From assembly GCA_963575645.1 (NCBI GenBank), contig OY754469.1, positions 44,350,753 to 44,414,752 of the forward strand: a stretch of 64,000 nt of DNA. The letters are read 5' to 3'. This document shows positions 10,870 through 21,565 of this stretch, in pieces (position 1 is the stretch's first letter; every line of letters starts with the position of its first letter). The notes under the pieces are model-generated. The model worked only from the letters and a program-made list of their open reading frames with translations, was not told the DNA's origin and did not search any database. The DNA is from Xanthostigma xanthostigma. Taxonomy: Eukaryota; Arthropoda; Insecta; Raphidioptera; Raphidiidae. A program made the position numbers and the translations under genes.

Positions 10870-11180
10870 TCAAAGCATGCTTAACTAGGTGATTTTTTTA
10901 TTTTCAATTTATTTCAGAAACTATAAAGTTTAGAAAAAAAATTTAACAAAACTTTCTTGAAAAAATGAATAGAATAATAAACCGTTGTGTAAAGTATACA
11001 TTATTTTATAAAAAATAACACTATAGCATATATATCTTTTGCGCATACGTCGATTTTCCCCAAAATTAATAGGGATCTTCATATTTGTATACCAAATAGC
11101 CTCTCAAAATTTGGTTTCAATCCGCTCATCCGTTTGACCTGTATCGTGTTCCCAGACTAACAGACCAATAGACGCACAGA
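10870..11180 (-). repeat. Dispersed repeat M, inverted copy
   Basis: Reverse-complement match to 58790-59258 plus 60602-60650. It includes GGTTTCAATCCGCT, one unit of the ~125-bp tandem (GCGCATACGTCGATTTTCCCC), and the segment TTTCAGAAACTATAAAGTTTAGA. In the 58-60 kb copy that last segment is split by the pogo-like element. This copy is therefore the uninterrupted site. Confidence 0.7.
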
Positions 11181-11626
11181 GTTACTTATTAGTTACTATA
11201 GACAAATCATTTTGGTGCACTCTGTACATTTGCAGTTTACATACATCAAAAAACGCATCAATTTTCCTTTTGACAGAAGAATATAATATGCCGATTTAAA
11301 TTATTCATAAAGTATTGTTTTATTCTTGTGTATTTTGTAAATTGCAAAAGTACATGCTATGAAAATATTATATAGTCATTTAAGAGTAAAGAATCGGTCA
11401 CTATTAAAGAAAGCAACGCATACAAACTCGAAAAAATCGAGACCGGCTGCGTAGAAAAGTTACTCGACCGCCGAGCCGACAAAAAGAAACATTCGAAAAA
11501 TGTTCAGTCGAGTGAATACATTGAAGATGCTTCAATATCATTGGTTGTTTGTTCTGCAAAAATAAACTTTAAACGGTTTCGAATTGAATTAAAAGATTTC
11601 TCTTTTACTACTCGGTTCATGTAGAC

Positions 11627-12163
11627 CAGAGGCTCCCAAACTTTTTTGTCTCGTAGACCACTCGCCATGTTTTTCGGTTTTGGGTAGATCCCATGCTTAT
11701 CTGATATTGATTTTTTGCAAATTCATTAATTTTAAATGTATTTTTGACAACCGGTATAGTGCTACTCACTTTGAACTATTTAAATTTATAACGGTAGTGA
11801 AATGTAGTGTGAAATGTTTAGTTTTATACATTTATTAATTAGATTCAAATTAAACGAATCAAATTAAAATTTACTTTCTGTTACATAAAATAACTAAGCA
11901 AAAAATAAATGCTTTCAGTGTGAGGGATGAACATAATGCTTTAATAATAAATTTTCAACGTTTGGTTTCAATTTAGTTAGATTTAATCTTAAAACTCTTC
12001 GGTTAACGATGTCCAGTTTGTTTCTGTTTTTGTTAGGAGATTCACTATCGTTGACCCCTATTTTCATTTCATGGACCCCCAATTTTTTTTCCCGCTGACA
12101 TGGACCCTTTGCAAGTTGTCGTCGACCCCTGGGGGTCGATATAGACCACTTTGGGAATCACTG
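11627..12163. mobile_element. hAT non-autonomous element with 8-bp duplication
   Basis: Ends are CAGAGGCTCCCAAA and TTTGGGAATCACTG, near-inverted. It is flanked on both sides by ATGTAGAC (11619-11626 and 12164-12171), an exact 8-bp duplication fitting the hAT preference nTnnnnAn. It is 537 bp long and AT-rich inside. Subterminal repeats of GTAGACC/GGACCC and TCGACCCCTGGGGGTCGA are present. No transposase remnant is seen. Confidence 0.88.
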
Positions 12164-12171
12164 ATGTAGAC

Positions 12172-12626
12172 TATAAAAAGAAAATTACCTAATCGCTGAT
12201 GCAATATTATTATCAAAACACATTAAAGAAGATTTATAAATATTTTTGCATAATACTCGTACATAAATATATAAAATTATTATTTTAAATTACTGAAATA
12301 AAAACGTTATTTTCATTTAATATTCCAACATAAAAAATCTTATTTTTTTAAGATAATTCATTTCCGCAATGTAATACACGTAAATAGGTATTTCTTTTTT
12401 CATTTTTAATAATTCTTTCAATTACTACAAAATAGAATAAAGTATCTCGTTTGGAAAATAAATGTACACGATAAAGTGAAATCTGCGGTCACAAGTCAAA
12501 GTGGTTGATCTCAAATTTTTGGTATTTTTTTACGAGATTGATTTTGCCGCTGTATTCGCTGCTAGCTTCCAAGCTTGCTGTGGCGCTTCACACAATGCGC
12601 GTCTGAAGCTGAATTTGTATATAGTA
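12172..12626. other. No recognisable feature
   Basis: Nothing supported. Confidence 0.5.
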
Positions 12627-12628
12627 TA

Positions 12629-13503
12629 CAGGGTGTTCTACAAGCTCTATGACAAACTTTGGCACATGGTAGGCTGCTTGATTTTAAACATATTTTTTTT
12701 GATAAACATGTGTCCGATTCGTTTTTGTTTAGAAGTTACAAGTATTTAACCTTTATTAACAATTAACAATAAAAATTTAATGTCAATTTCATTCGTAAAA
12801 CAAAAAATATAAGACAGTAAAACATGTGGTTAATTGATATATTCTAGCAAGACATCATTATACATTTTTATGTTCAAAAACACAATCGAAGATTGGTTTT
12901 AATTTATTATTTCATTGATGCAAGAATCTTGTCCAACATTATTTCAACTTACATTACGATATGACAATAATATTTTTATTTTGACTATGTCAAGATCTAG
13001 TATTTTATGGTAAGGTTAAGATAAGGTTGTAACGATTTTGTAGTTATTTGTGTGATTCATTATTATTAATGTTTTGTAGATCGCCTGATGAAGTGTTAAT
13101 TACAACACGAAACGTTGCGAAAAATAAAAATTTCGTCTTGATAGTTTTCTATGATCCTTCTTCCTCTAAAAACAACAACTTACTATATCATCATCCAGGA
13201 TCTTACAAACTTAAATATAAAAATTTAATTTAAATGATAATCACAAAACTTAAGACTATAAAAACTGTTCGAAATGTCCACCCTTTAGCTTTCACGCGAA
13301 ATATCTAATAAATAATTAAAATGACACTAACAATAATTATTGCCATAACAACCGATATTTCTGTTTATCAACCTACGTTTTTGATTCTTTAAATGCTTGT
13401 AAACAAAAACGAATCGGACCCATGTTTTTAAAAAAAAAATATGTTTAAAATCAAGTGACCTACCATCTGTCAAAGTTTGTCATAGAGCTTGTAGAACACC
13501 CTG
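12629..13503 (+). mobile_element. Long-TIR element with TA flanks and hammerhead-like motif
   Basis: Inverted ends begin CAGGGTGTTCTACAAGC and continue for over 100 bp (CTATGACAAACTTTG, TTGATTTTAAACATATTTTTT, CGATTCGTTTTTGTTTA). TA lies on each side (12627-12628, 13504-13505). The element is 875 bp. The middle holds the motif at 13081-13120. The 61- and 82-codon ORFs are not recognisable proteins. Confidence 0.75.
13081..13120 (+). ncRNA. Hammerhead-ribozyme-like motif (HH1)
   Basis: Order: stem I strand TCGC (13081-13084), core CTGATGA (13085-13091), one extra A, stem II GTGTT/AACAC (13093-13097 with 13104-13108), GAAA (13109-13112), CGTT, stem I strand GCGA (13117-13120). This is the type I hammerhead layout with a minimal stem III (A..U) and a GTT cleavage triplet, as reported for Penelope-like elements. 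The extra base after the core departs from the consensus, so self-cleavage is not assured. Confidence 0.55.
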
Positions 13504-13505
13504 TA

Positions 13506-13878
13506 CCTATATCAAGATCTGATGACACTCGGTTATCATTTTAAAAAAACGGACATAATCCTTTTTGTTTTGTGATAAAAGAACTAAAAGAAATAAACGC
13601 AGAAAATGTAATTTACACAAATTGTCATTATTCCCGCATCATTGGTCATTTTCAAATAATTCAAGCAGGAAAAGATATAATCTAGCACAATGATCATAAT
13701 AATGATAATAGGAGAAAGAGAACTTTAAAAGAAGATGAGATTTTAAGCAAAGGCTTCGGTTACATTGAAACCGTATTAGACCATTACACTTGGCTCAACA
13801 GCAGGTACCTGAAACTATATAGGCTTCTTTTCATTTTTAATTCCATAATTAAGGTAAATTAATTAATTAATTCCATAA
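13506..13878. other. No recognisable feature
   Basis: Nothing supported apart from a short AATTAATTAATT run near 13858. Confidence 0.5.
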
Positions 13879-14362
13879 CTAGAGTGATCTGTGCGAATTA
13901 TTCGCACTAAATAAGTATAATAATTATCACTTTACAAAATTATTTTTTAAATATGATTGCAGGTACCTATTCAATTCGTTTCTAATTTTGCACACTGCTT
14001 ATAACGTTCTTCTTTTTGTTGTAAAAGAAATATTTTACTAAAATTATCATATAGAGGCGCAAGTAGCAAAAGCATTGTTCAGCGTTGCCCGTCAGATGGC
14101 AGTATGCAGTATTTACAATATGAAGGTCAGATGACAGATCGAAGTGTTAACGTTACGCCGTCAGATGGCAGACGTTGTTCAGATTTTAATTAATTTAATT
14201 AATTTACAAAAACAATAGCAATAATAAATTTTTTAGTTGTCGATGTCAGTAGAGCAAGCAATTATCTGTAAAATGATATATAATTTATGTGGAGAAATTG
14301 TGTGGTTTTTTCTAAAAAGGGAGGTAAACATCTTAAACCTTAGCGTATTATAATATATATGA
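13879..14362 (-). mobile_element. Non-autonomous Helitron, family F, copy 1
   Basis: On the minus strand it starts TCATATATATTATAATACGC and ends with a hairpin (GTGCGAATAATTCGCAC), ~9 bases and CTAG|T. These are the 5' TC, 3' hairpin and 3' CTRR hallmarks of Helitrons. There is no target duplication. The interior carries several GTCAGATGGCAG units. The copies at 43379-43868 and 44462-45059 are collinear. Confidence 0.8.
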
Positions 14363-14999
14363 TGATGATGATTAAGGTAAAGACTTAATTACCAATAGGC
14401 AATAAACTTTAAACTGCTCTGAATTACAGTTCGGGAAAAAACCTAGTTCCTTATATATGAAAAAAATATATAGAGACAGAAATAAATCACACAAAAAGTT
14501 ACAATTTTATTTTGAAAAAAATATGATGACAGGAATCGGTAAATAATTCGTAGAATTGTTTTTTGAATAATGAAAATACGAGGCCAGTCTTGCGACTTTT
14601 CTGAAACTATACGCTGACAAACATAAATATTCATATTTTTCGGACAGATAAATATATTTTTGCTATTGATCGAAAAGGAATGGTAAGAAACGCGGATGAC
14701 ATTTAATCCATTGGGACTACAGGAACGAAAAAATATAGGGTAAAGATGCCGATTTTCGACTACCCACCTGTAGCTTAGAACATTTAGTTTTCAAGTTAGA
14801 TAAGATTATTTATTTATATTTATTATTTATTATATATATTTATTTCATAACATATAGGTAATTATGTTACAATCAAAACTTAACACAGCTCTATTGGAAT
14901 TTAAAATATAGGCGGGGTTTAGGTCAAATGTAATGTAGAATCTTATTATGATTTATAGAAGATACCTATACGCAAAAATATACTATGTTTTAATCTTAT
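14363..14999. other. No recognisable feature
   Basis: AT-rich, with simple TTATTTATAT sequence near 14810-14840. Nothing coding is supported. Confidence 0.5.
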
Positions 15000-15004
15000 T
15001 ACTA

Positions 15005-15043
15005 CCTGACGTTTCGTCTACAACTGCAGTAGATATTATCAAA
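15005..15043 (-). ncRNA. Hammerhead-like motif (HH5), downstream arm
   Basis: Minus strand: CTT, core TTGATAA, one base, stem II ATCTAC/GTAGAC with loop, GAAACGTC, AGG. The flanking strands CTT/AGG pair with one G-U. It lies 3' of the GIY-YIG remnant on the same strand. Core base 1 is T instead of C. Confidence 0.45.
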
Positions 15044-15149
15044 AGCGATGTGGTAGCGGGCGAAGTGTCCTTCTAGGCTGCTCACAGGTAAGTGTGTCGA
15101 CAAGTGTGGTACTTCCGCCTTTTATAGTCAGCGTGCTCGTGTTCTCTAC

Positions 15150-15340
15150 TCGGTCGTAGTTCCATTCAGTGAGTTGGTATTGCACAGTGCTGGTGTCCAG
15201 GTTCAAATCTTCATCTTTGCGGTTGATATTATTTGTGTGTTTGTGTATTTCTATGGCCTCTCTGAATATGCGTGGGTAGTAACTCGATGTTCTGTCTATA
15301 ACTTTGGTTTCTTCAAAAAGGATCTTATGATTGTCTAGAG
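15150..15340 (-). pseudogene. Penelope-like element protein, GIY-YIG C-terminal remnant
   Basis: About 62 codons on the minus strand, within a 114-codon open frame running from 15383 to 15039. Recognisable residues are HKILFEETKVIDR, SYYPRIFREAIEIHKH and NNINRKDEDLNLD. This matches the C-terminal part of the GIY-YIG endonuclease region of Penelope-like retroelements, where a conserved glutamate in FREAIEI and an asparagine-rich stretch follow the YYPR motif. Upstream reverse transcriptase and the GIY and YIG motifs themselves are gone. The ATG of the open frame lies in the inverted arm and is not a real start. The fragment cannot work alone. Confidence 0.75.
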
Positions 15341-15431
15341 TCAACGTAACTATAAAAGACGGAAGTACCACACTTGTCGACACACTTACCTGTGAGCAGC
15401 CTAGAATGACACTTTGCCCGCTACCACATCG

Positions 15432-15472
15432 CCTTTGATAATGTCTACCGCAGTTGTAGACGAAACGTCAGG
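15432..15472 (+). ncRNA. Hammerhead-like motif (HH4), upstream arm
   Basis: CCT (15432-15434), core TTGATAA (15435-15441), one extra base, stem II GTCTAC/GTAGAC (15443-15448 with 15456-15461), GAAACGTC (15462-15469), AGG (15470-15472). CCT and AGG are complementary. It points opposite to HH5 because it lies in the inverted arm. Confidence 0.45.
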
Positions 15473-15476
15473 TAGT

Positions 15477-16185
15477 GATACCAATGGATCACGGCATACA
15501 AGCCCGGAAACCAAGAAGACACCGACCGTAAAAGCCTATACATACTTGGATATACTATGTCTTGTTCGTAATAATAATAATAATGTAGCTTTATTCTGGA
15601 ATACTGTAAATACAGTGTAGAATGCGTCATATTAAAGTTACAATGGATATTTATAAAAATCTATCTTAAAATAGTCATTTAAATTGTACAAAGTTTCTTC
15701 AATTAATTATGACTCGGGTAACTGTTAAACTCGTTTAAACATAATATCACTTACTCGTATATTACATTAATTTACAAACGAGATACACAAACAACCATTT
15801 CGTAATTTATTAACTACATGGCAAGTTACATGCAGTTTTAGTGCCACGATTTGCATAACTGATATTTAATTATGATACTCATGATTATGCATTTAAATAT
15901 GCCAGTTAAAAACAATGTACGAAGCTGTTGAAGTGAAATAAGTAAAAAAATAATTTTATTTTAATATTTAAACCCGGTTTAAATGAGTATGGAGTTTAAT
16001 TTGAAATTCATTATTTTAATTGGAGCAACTGAAGCTTAAATAAAACACTGTCATTTGCATATTGATGAATAATAACAAAATCCTCTTTCCAATTCAGCTG
16101 GCTTCAAAAATTAATCTTATTTATAAATATAACATACAATATAATCTTTATAATACGCACTAATTGGAACAGAATTTTGCTCGAA
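15477..16185. other. Microsatellite, otherwise featureless
   Basis: An (AAT)n run at 15571-15585 is followed by TGTAGCTTTATTCTGGAATAC. The rest is AT-rich with no supported gene. Confidence 0.45.
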
Positions 16186-16790
16186 ATAACGTTTTTGACG
16201 TGATAACGTCTTATAAATTGATGAATCACCAATCTTATAAACTGATAAAACACCGGCTGCATGTACGAAAAAGTGTAACGTTCTTAACGTTCGTAACGTT
16301 CGTAACGTTCCGCCTGACCCTGTGCGTGCTTTTTTCGAAAACGGCCCTAACGATTTGGATGAAATTTACTGAAAAGGGATTTTGGGGGGCAAAAAATCGT
16401 TTTAGCTAGGTCTCATCTCTCGAAAAAATCGTTTTCTTACAAATTTTATCATTATAAAAATCAATTTTTTGACGTATGAAAATACTTAAATATTGTAAGT
16501 AGGTTTTGGAATTTTATATAAACAGTGAAACAATTGTTTTCAAAATATTATGACAGCTAATCTTTGAGACTTAAAATAAATACGAAAGAAAGAAAGTTAA
16601 AAAAAACAATTATATTATAGGTGGTGAGTAATTTAAATAAATAAAATTAACCTAAATTTGAAGCGAAAGATGCAATATCATAGATTCGAATTATTATAAT
16701 TATTATATAAATTTAGGTTATGTATTACGGAATACGTTATCACGTAAAACTATCGTCCGTAAACCGACTTTACAGACAACCAATTTTTTT
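16186..16790 (+). mobile_element. TIR element N, copy 1
   Basis: Opens with GACGTGATAACGTC and closes with an inverted form (TACGTTATCACGTAAAAC) followed by ATCGTCCGTAAACCGAC and AGACAACC. The outermost ~30 bases of the terminal repeat survive only on the right. It is nearly identical to 37773-38372. The interior includes a TTCGTAACG run (CGTAACGTTCGTAACGTT) and GGATTTTGGGGGGCAAAAAA. The overlapping 81-codon ORF is not a recognisable protein. Confidence 0.65.
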
Positions 16791-17205
16791 CCCCGGAAAT
16801 CCCAAACAATTATCGACGCCAACTCCAGTACTCGAGCACCCGTGAGAGAGCAGAGCAGTCAAAGTTTCTCTCGACAATTCATAAAAATATGTTTTCCACC
16901 ATAAAAGAAATTTTACATGTATTCATTCAATTCATTACTGTGTTCTTTATTTGTTCGTAATGATATTATGACTTGGATAACTGAAAACTCGCTAGAATCT
17001 CGTTTTAACACGCCACATTCTCGTAAAATACCTTCATTTATACGAATGAGATACATACACTATTATTATGCGCTAAACTACACGCTTTGGAAATGTTAAA
17101 TGTTTTGATTTTAAGCACGTTTACTATAAAAATTCGACAATGTAAAATAGTGAATATGACAAATGTCAGGTGATGTTTTATTTCAATACAAGTAAAAATC
17201 ATATA

Positions 17206-17686
17206 TCTAAATATATAAAAGAAGACCGTGACTGACTGACTGATCTATCAACGCCTGGACGGATTGGACTGAAATTTGGCACACAGATAGTTATTATGAC
17301 GTAGGCATCCGCTAAGAACAGATTTTTAAAAATTCAACCCCTAAAATGGTATAGCGGGGGTTCAAAATTTGCATGGAGAAATAATATAAGATAGATGTAT
17401 CAATTCGAAAGTGCGCAGGATTACTCCTGTCAACAAATAAATAAGTACACACGTTTTTCGTGCTTTTTAAAAACAATCCCTTCAGAGGGTGAAAAGACAA
17501 AAATAGTCTGAAAATCAACATGGGTGTCATTTTCAAGATTTGTCAGGATGTTCATCACGTGAATGTCATCAATTTTGAAATTTATTAGGGGGGGGGTCTA
17601 CGTCGAGAAAGAAGTAACTATGCCAAATAATGGGAATGCATTCATGTTTTGTCTCAATCGCGTGCGAAGCCGCAGATAACGACTAG
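17206..17686 (+). mobile_element. Helitron (Lep1-type), complete ends
   Basis: Starts A|TCTAAATATATAAAAG, then GTGACTGACTGACTGATC, and TTGGACTGAAATTTGGC. It ends GTGCGAAGCCGC, nine bases, CTAG|T, giving 5' TC, GC-rich 3' hairpin and CTAG. It is 481 bp long. There is no target duplication and no Rep/Helicase sequence. Confidence 0.8.
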
Positions 17687-17719
17687 TGTACTTAAAAAAT
17701 TATATCAAAGCATAATATA

Positions 17720-18083
17720 TTATATATTACAGAGTAGCTACTGTTTGCTATAATTGTTAAGAAACACTCATTGTTACAACGCTATCAACATAGAAAAATT
17801 AGTTTATTTTTTTTTATTAAACAATGTCACCGTCGGGATACGAATCCCGAATCTTTCCACTATCGCGGCGGACTGAGTTACATTACACCACAGTGACACA
17901 ACTATCATTCTAATATTTATAGCATTGGTAACTGATTTTTTCACATCATGCGAGAGCCAATTATATTAGTTAACGCTAAATGTGAACCATTACAGTAGTG
18001 AGAGCTATGAGTGAATCAAAGGTGAAATTGTTTCCTTACCTACATTAAATTGTAGCAAACAGTAGCTACTCTGTAATATATTA
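17720..18083. mobile_element. TIR MITE carrying a tRNA-like block
   Basis: Inverted ends of ~30 bp centred on TTACAGAGTAGCTACTG and TTTGCTA; the right reads AGCAAACAGTAGCTACTCTG. Superfamily is unresolved because the flanks are themselves symmetric AT sequence. The tRNA-like block occupies the middle. Confidence 0.7.
17826..17897 (-). pseudogene. tRNA-like sequence inside a MITE
   Basis: 72 nt on the minus strand. The acceptor stem is fully paired (GTCACTG with CGGTGAC, one T-G), the T arm is CGGGATTCGTATCCCG, and a 5-bp anticodon stem TCCGC/GTGGA encloses a 7-nt loop CGCGATA. Loop position 33 is G instead of the invariant T, and the D arm is poor. This argues against a functional tRNA. The formal anticodon would be CGA. 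Confidence 0.55.
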
Positions 18084-18569
18084 TAATAATTACTGACTGC
18101 AACATAACTCATCTAAAAATAATATATATGGTAATGATTGATATAAACTTTTTTGTTACAGGCTGTATATAAAAACTGTTTGCTTGCGAAAGAGGTAGAT
18201 AGGTATATTTAAATGTAATCATTTGAAGGTATTAAATGAAAGTATCTGATTCATTTATATAAAGAATCCAGTCTAGTTTCCGTTTTAACGGGGTAGGTAG
18301 GTGGAGTGTAACGGGCGTTGGCGATGTGCCTCTCTTCACACCTCACTTAATCTTAATTATAACATCGTCCAGATACACACCACCCGTCGTTCCCCAGCGG
18401 CGCTGTGATCTCTCTAGCGCGCGCGCCACCGCTACGCCCCGCTTTCGGAGGTCGACAATTCCGAATCTCTTTGATTGCACAAATTTGATTCTTAACCTGT
18501 ACAAGAAAATTTTCCTTTGATTTTAGAGAGCTTCCTGTTTTCCATACGATTTCAATTTATTGAAATATC
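18084..18569. other. Short GC-rich patch, otherwise featureless
   Basis: 18370-18460 is markedly GC-rich (AGCGCGCGCGCCACC) against its surroundings. The 64-codon ORF over it has no recognisable family. Nothing else is supported. Confidence 0.4.
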
Positions 18570-18965
18570 GGCCATGTCTTTTTAGGCGCGACCCAAGCAA
18601 TAGCTAGAATCGCCTATGCCCTATATGTATAGTCACTTTGTCTGTGACTCTATGAATCTGTGGTTCTGTGAATCTATGAGTCACGCTTTTTGTATCCAGC
18701 GTAAAACCCAAACGCCTTAACCGATTTTAAAAAACTTTTTTTTGTTCGGCTCGTCTCCGGGTAACTTAAATCCTAACGTCGCCCGATTTTTAAATTTTGA
18801 TCCCAGAGGGGAGAAAATTAAGAAAAAAACATTTTTTTTATTTCTCGCTCAGTTTAAATCAGATCGGTTTGAAACCAGTTTTAAACGAAAGAGGAGAACA
18901 TTTTACATATATTTCGTATAACAGAACTTGCCCAAACAGTTTTTTATACATATTTGTATATTTTG
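18570..18965 (+). repeat. Dispersed repeat D, copy 1
   Basis: Collinear with 57012-57395: TTTTAGGCGCGA, a short tandem of TGTGAATC/TATGAATC, GAGTCACGCTTTTTGTATCC, CCCAAACGCCTTAACCG, CTCCGGGTAACTTAAATCC, and GAAAGAGGAGAACATTTTAC. A hairpin (GGCGC..GCGCC) marks one end in the better copy. Its class is unknown. Confidence 0.6.
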
Positions 18966-19784
18966 TACTATTAGGCAACCTATATAAAAATTTAAAATGT
19001 GTTACACATTACAGAAGTGAAACTTCTATATGTGTACAACCTGTTTCTATCTATGTATAACGTAGGTATAAATACAAAAACTGGCAAGAAAAAAATTACA
19101 GATAAATTATATATTACTATCTTAATATTTAATGTTATTGTTGAAAAAAAGACGCGCAATTCTGGAAGTAGTTTCTGGGATATTTTGGAAAAAAAACAGT
19201 TTACTGAAAAACTGTCGCGCCTTGTAATTCTTGAATTATTTTTATTCTATACACTTAAACTATGAGCAGCGTTGGGCAAAGGTGCAAAGGAGGGATAAAA
19301 GTGGCCTAGTCCCGATGTGACCATTCATACAGTTCGACCGTCGTCGGCCGAATTGTATGACATTGCCCACTTGTAAACTCGCTAACTATAGATTCACTTT
19401 TAACTGTTTGCCGAACGGCTTTTATATAGTTTGGTCATTGCTCGCGGACATCATTACAAATCATCTAGTAAAATAGGCAATGTCCTTTGAAAATCTCGAG
19501 TACTCTTTTTTCGTTTCGATGGATTATATATTAAAGTCTTTTCTCGACAATTCAATCAGTCATCCCTAAAACAGCAGAAACAAAAATGTTTCTGTATTGA
19601 TTCAAATCTGCAAGCTTACTGTAAGTTAGCTCTAATATTATACAGGTGCATTTTTAAAACCCGAACACCCTTTTATTATTACGTAAATTGTAGAGGAAAA
19701 GTTTTCGAAAAAAAAAATTCGGACCAAAGATGTGGGGAATCAAGAATATTGTAATTTTTCATTTTTTAAATAGGAACTCATATT
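18966..19784. other. No recognisable feature
   Basis: Only a short shared string (GCGCCTTGTAATTCTTGAATTA at about 19217 and 61408). No gene is supported. Confidence 0.45.
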
Positions 19785-20035
19785 TTTTTATCTCGGAAGT
19801 CTATTTAAAATAGGCTTAATCGGTCTATTTTAAGGGTGGTTTTAGGTCTTGAAAAAATTGTGAGTCCAAAAAGCCCGAAAAAATTGTTATAAGATTGAAA
19901 TTTATTCCTTTAGTAAATATTGCTAAAATTTTAATAAAATCGGCCCGACAGGACCAAACTTACAAATTTTACGAAAACTCTAGTTTAAGAATATAGATTT
20001 TCTTACTGAAGGGTGTATTAATAATAATTTGGTGT
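19785..20035 (-). repeat. Repeat E, inverted partial copy
   Basis: Reverse complement of the middle of the repeat at 50800-51050: AAATCGGCCCGACAG, AATAGGCTTAATCGG, AAGGGTGGTTTTAGG. Both ends are missing. Confidence 0.6.
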
Positions 20036-20927
20036 ATATGTTGGATTGACATTAATATTAAAATTAACAAAAAATCTATTAATATAAAGGGCGTATTGAA
20101 TGGTTAAATTTTAAATATCGTTTAAGAACAAAAATAAAACTACGCTTATTGTTGTCGATGTTTTGATACTGCGATCTGAGTCTTTGTCTTTTATTATTAT
20201 TATTATTAATTATGATATTTTAGATGTACATATACGGTTAGAATAATGTTGACGAACTTTTCGGCTTGTACGCCTGACGGTGTACTGGTTTCGTTACGTA
20301 TTTCGAACGGTTACTCATAATTGAACGAACAATTTTGGCTTCCGGTCAGGGATTGCACCATTTGTAAGGTTATGTATAGGTATATAGGGAAGACTTTGTA
20401 CGTAGACACTTACTGTACGAATAATACATTTATAGTTGTTTCACTCGAATCAAAGCAACAGATAATCATTTATCTCTCTTGCTCGAACCTAAGTCACAAA
20501 ACGTGAGAGAGAAACGTCCTCATGGGTACAATAATCACACTTCGTCTGTGATTTGCATTCTCCTTGGTCTAGCAGTTCTGTTTCCTTGCCTACCTTCTCT
20601 GTGCTTTGCCCGGCTATTATTACAACCGCGCGTATAGTCTGATTCAAATCAACTGACATGTGACTATCACTAAAACACAAAAACGTCTGAGACAAATTGT
20701 ATTTTATAGACGTTCGATAACTAAATCCATGAGCTACAAACGGGAATTCGATCGGTGAACTCCATGAGGATATATTATATCAACACGGAATCGATGGACG
20801 CATATTTTAAAATGGTGGACCGTGAAAAACAAAGCAACGGCAATATATATCCGTTAAAAATGTTGAGGATGATTTTTGAATTAAAAAAAAAAAACAATAT
20901 TTTTTGTAATACATTTAATTAAATTAA
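20036..20927. other. No recognisable feature
   Basis: Includes an (ATT)n run near 20191-20207. Nothing else is supported. Confidence 0.45.
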
Positions 20928-21565
20928 CACTGCAAATTGTGTTATTTCAACGCATGTAAGCGTGTTTGTTCTTTTACCGTGTTAAAAAAATATGATTTTA
21001 GTACACGACGTGTTATATCGACACGTGTAATATTAACACAGTTATGTGTGTTAGAATCAAAACACATTTGGTGACACAGCACGAGAATAACACACTTACT
21101 GCAAATAAATAGATAGACGTGTTGAAAGAACACGTGTAAGTTCATTTTACACTCTTAGTGTGGCTTTAGAATGGAGAAACTTGAAGTAACACGTGTTCAA
21201 GTCAGCATAAATATACTATATGAAAAATAAATAATTCATTTTTTTATTTTTAAGATGCAAGAAATTTATTAAATAACTAATACTACTTTTACCCTTCCAA
21301 CCCACAAGTGGGGAATAGTACAAGTTTAGGTCAAAAATCACTTTTCAAAATTTTACAATATCTTTTCGTTTTGAGGTCGCCCGAATCCAAAAAACGTATT
21401 TTTGGAAAAACTCTGTGCGTCTGTTTGTCTGTGAACACGATACAGGTGACACGGATTGAAACACGCGTGTGTTATGAAATTAACACCCCTGTTCGTGTGT
21501 TTAAAACGACTACAAGAAAAAACACGCTGTGACGTGTCAAATTAACACACTTCTGATTTGCAGTG
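20928..21565. mobile_element. TIR MITE packed with AACACGTGT motifs
   Basis: Inverted ends CACTGCAAATTGTGTTA and ATTTGCAGTG preceded by TTAACACACTT. Between them are well over ten half-sites of AACAC/GTGTT, often joined as ACACGTGT, in the outer ~270 bp and ~120 bp. A plain 21190-21430 core has none. Dense subterminal motifs are typical of transposase-bound ends. No clear target duplication is seen. Confidence 0.55.

Larger units (their letters stand above)
15000..15476 (-). mobile_element. Penelope-like element fragment between inverted repeats
   Basis: Inverted arms of ~130 bp (about 15000-15133 and 15345-15476) enclose ~210 bp. Both arms carry CTACCTGACGTTTCGTCTAC, ATCGC, GGTAGCGGGC and GTGTCGACAAGTGTGGTA. 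The centre encodes, on the minus strand, a Penelope-type GIY-YIG tail, and each arm carries a hammerhead-like motif. Penelope-like elements are known for terminal repeats in inverted partial arrangements and for hammerhead motifs. The call rests on those three signs together. Confidence 0.75.

Noticed and set aside
15414-15620. 68-codon plus-strand ORF over the inverted arm
   Set aside because: It reads through the hammerhead-like motif and arm sequence; the recognisable coding sense is the minus-strand GIY-YIG remnant.
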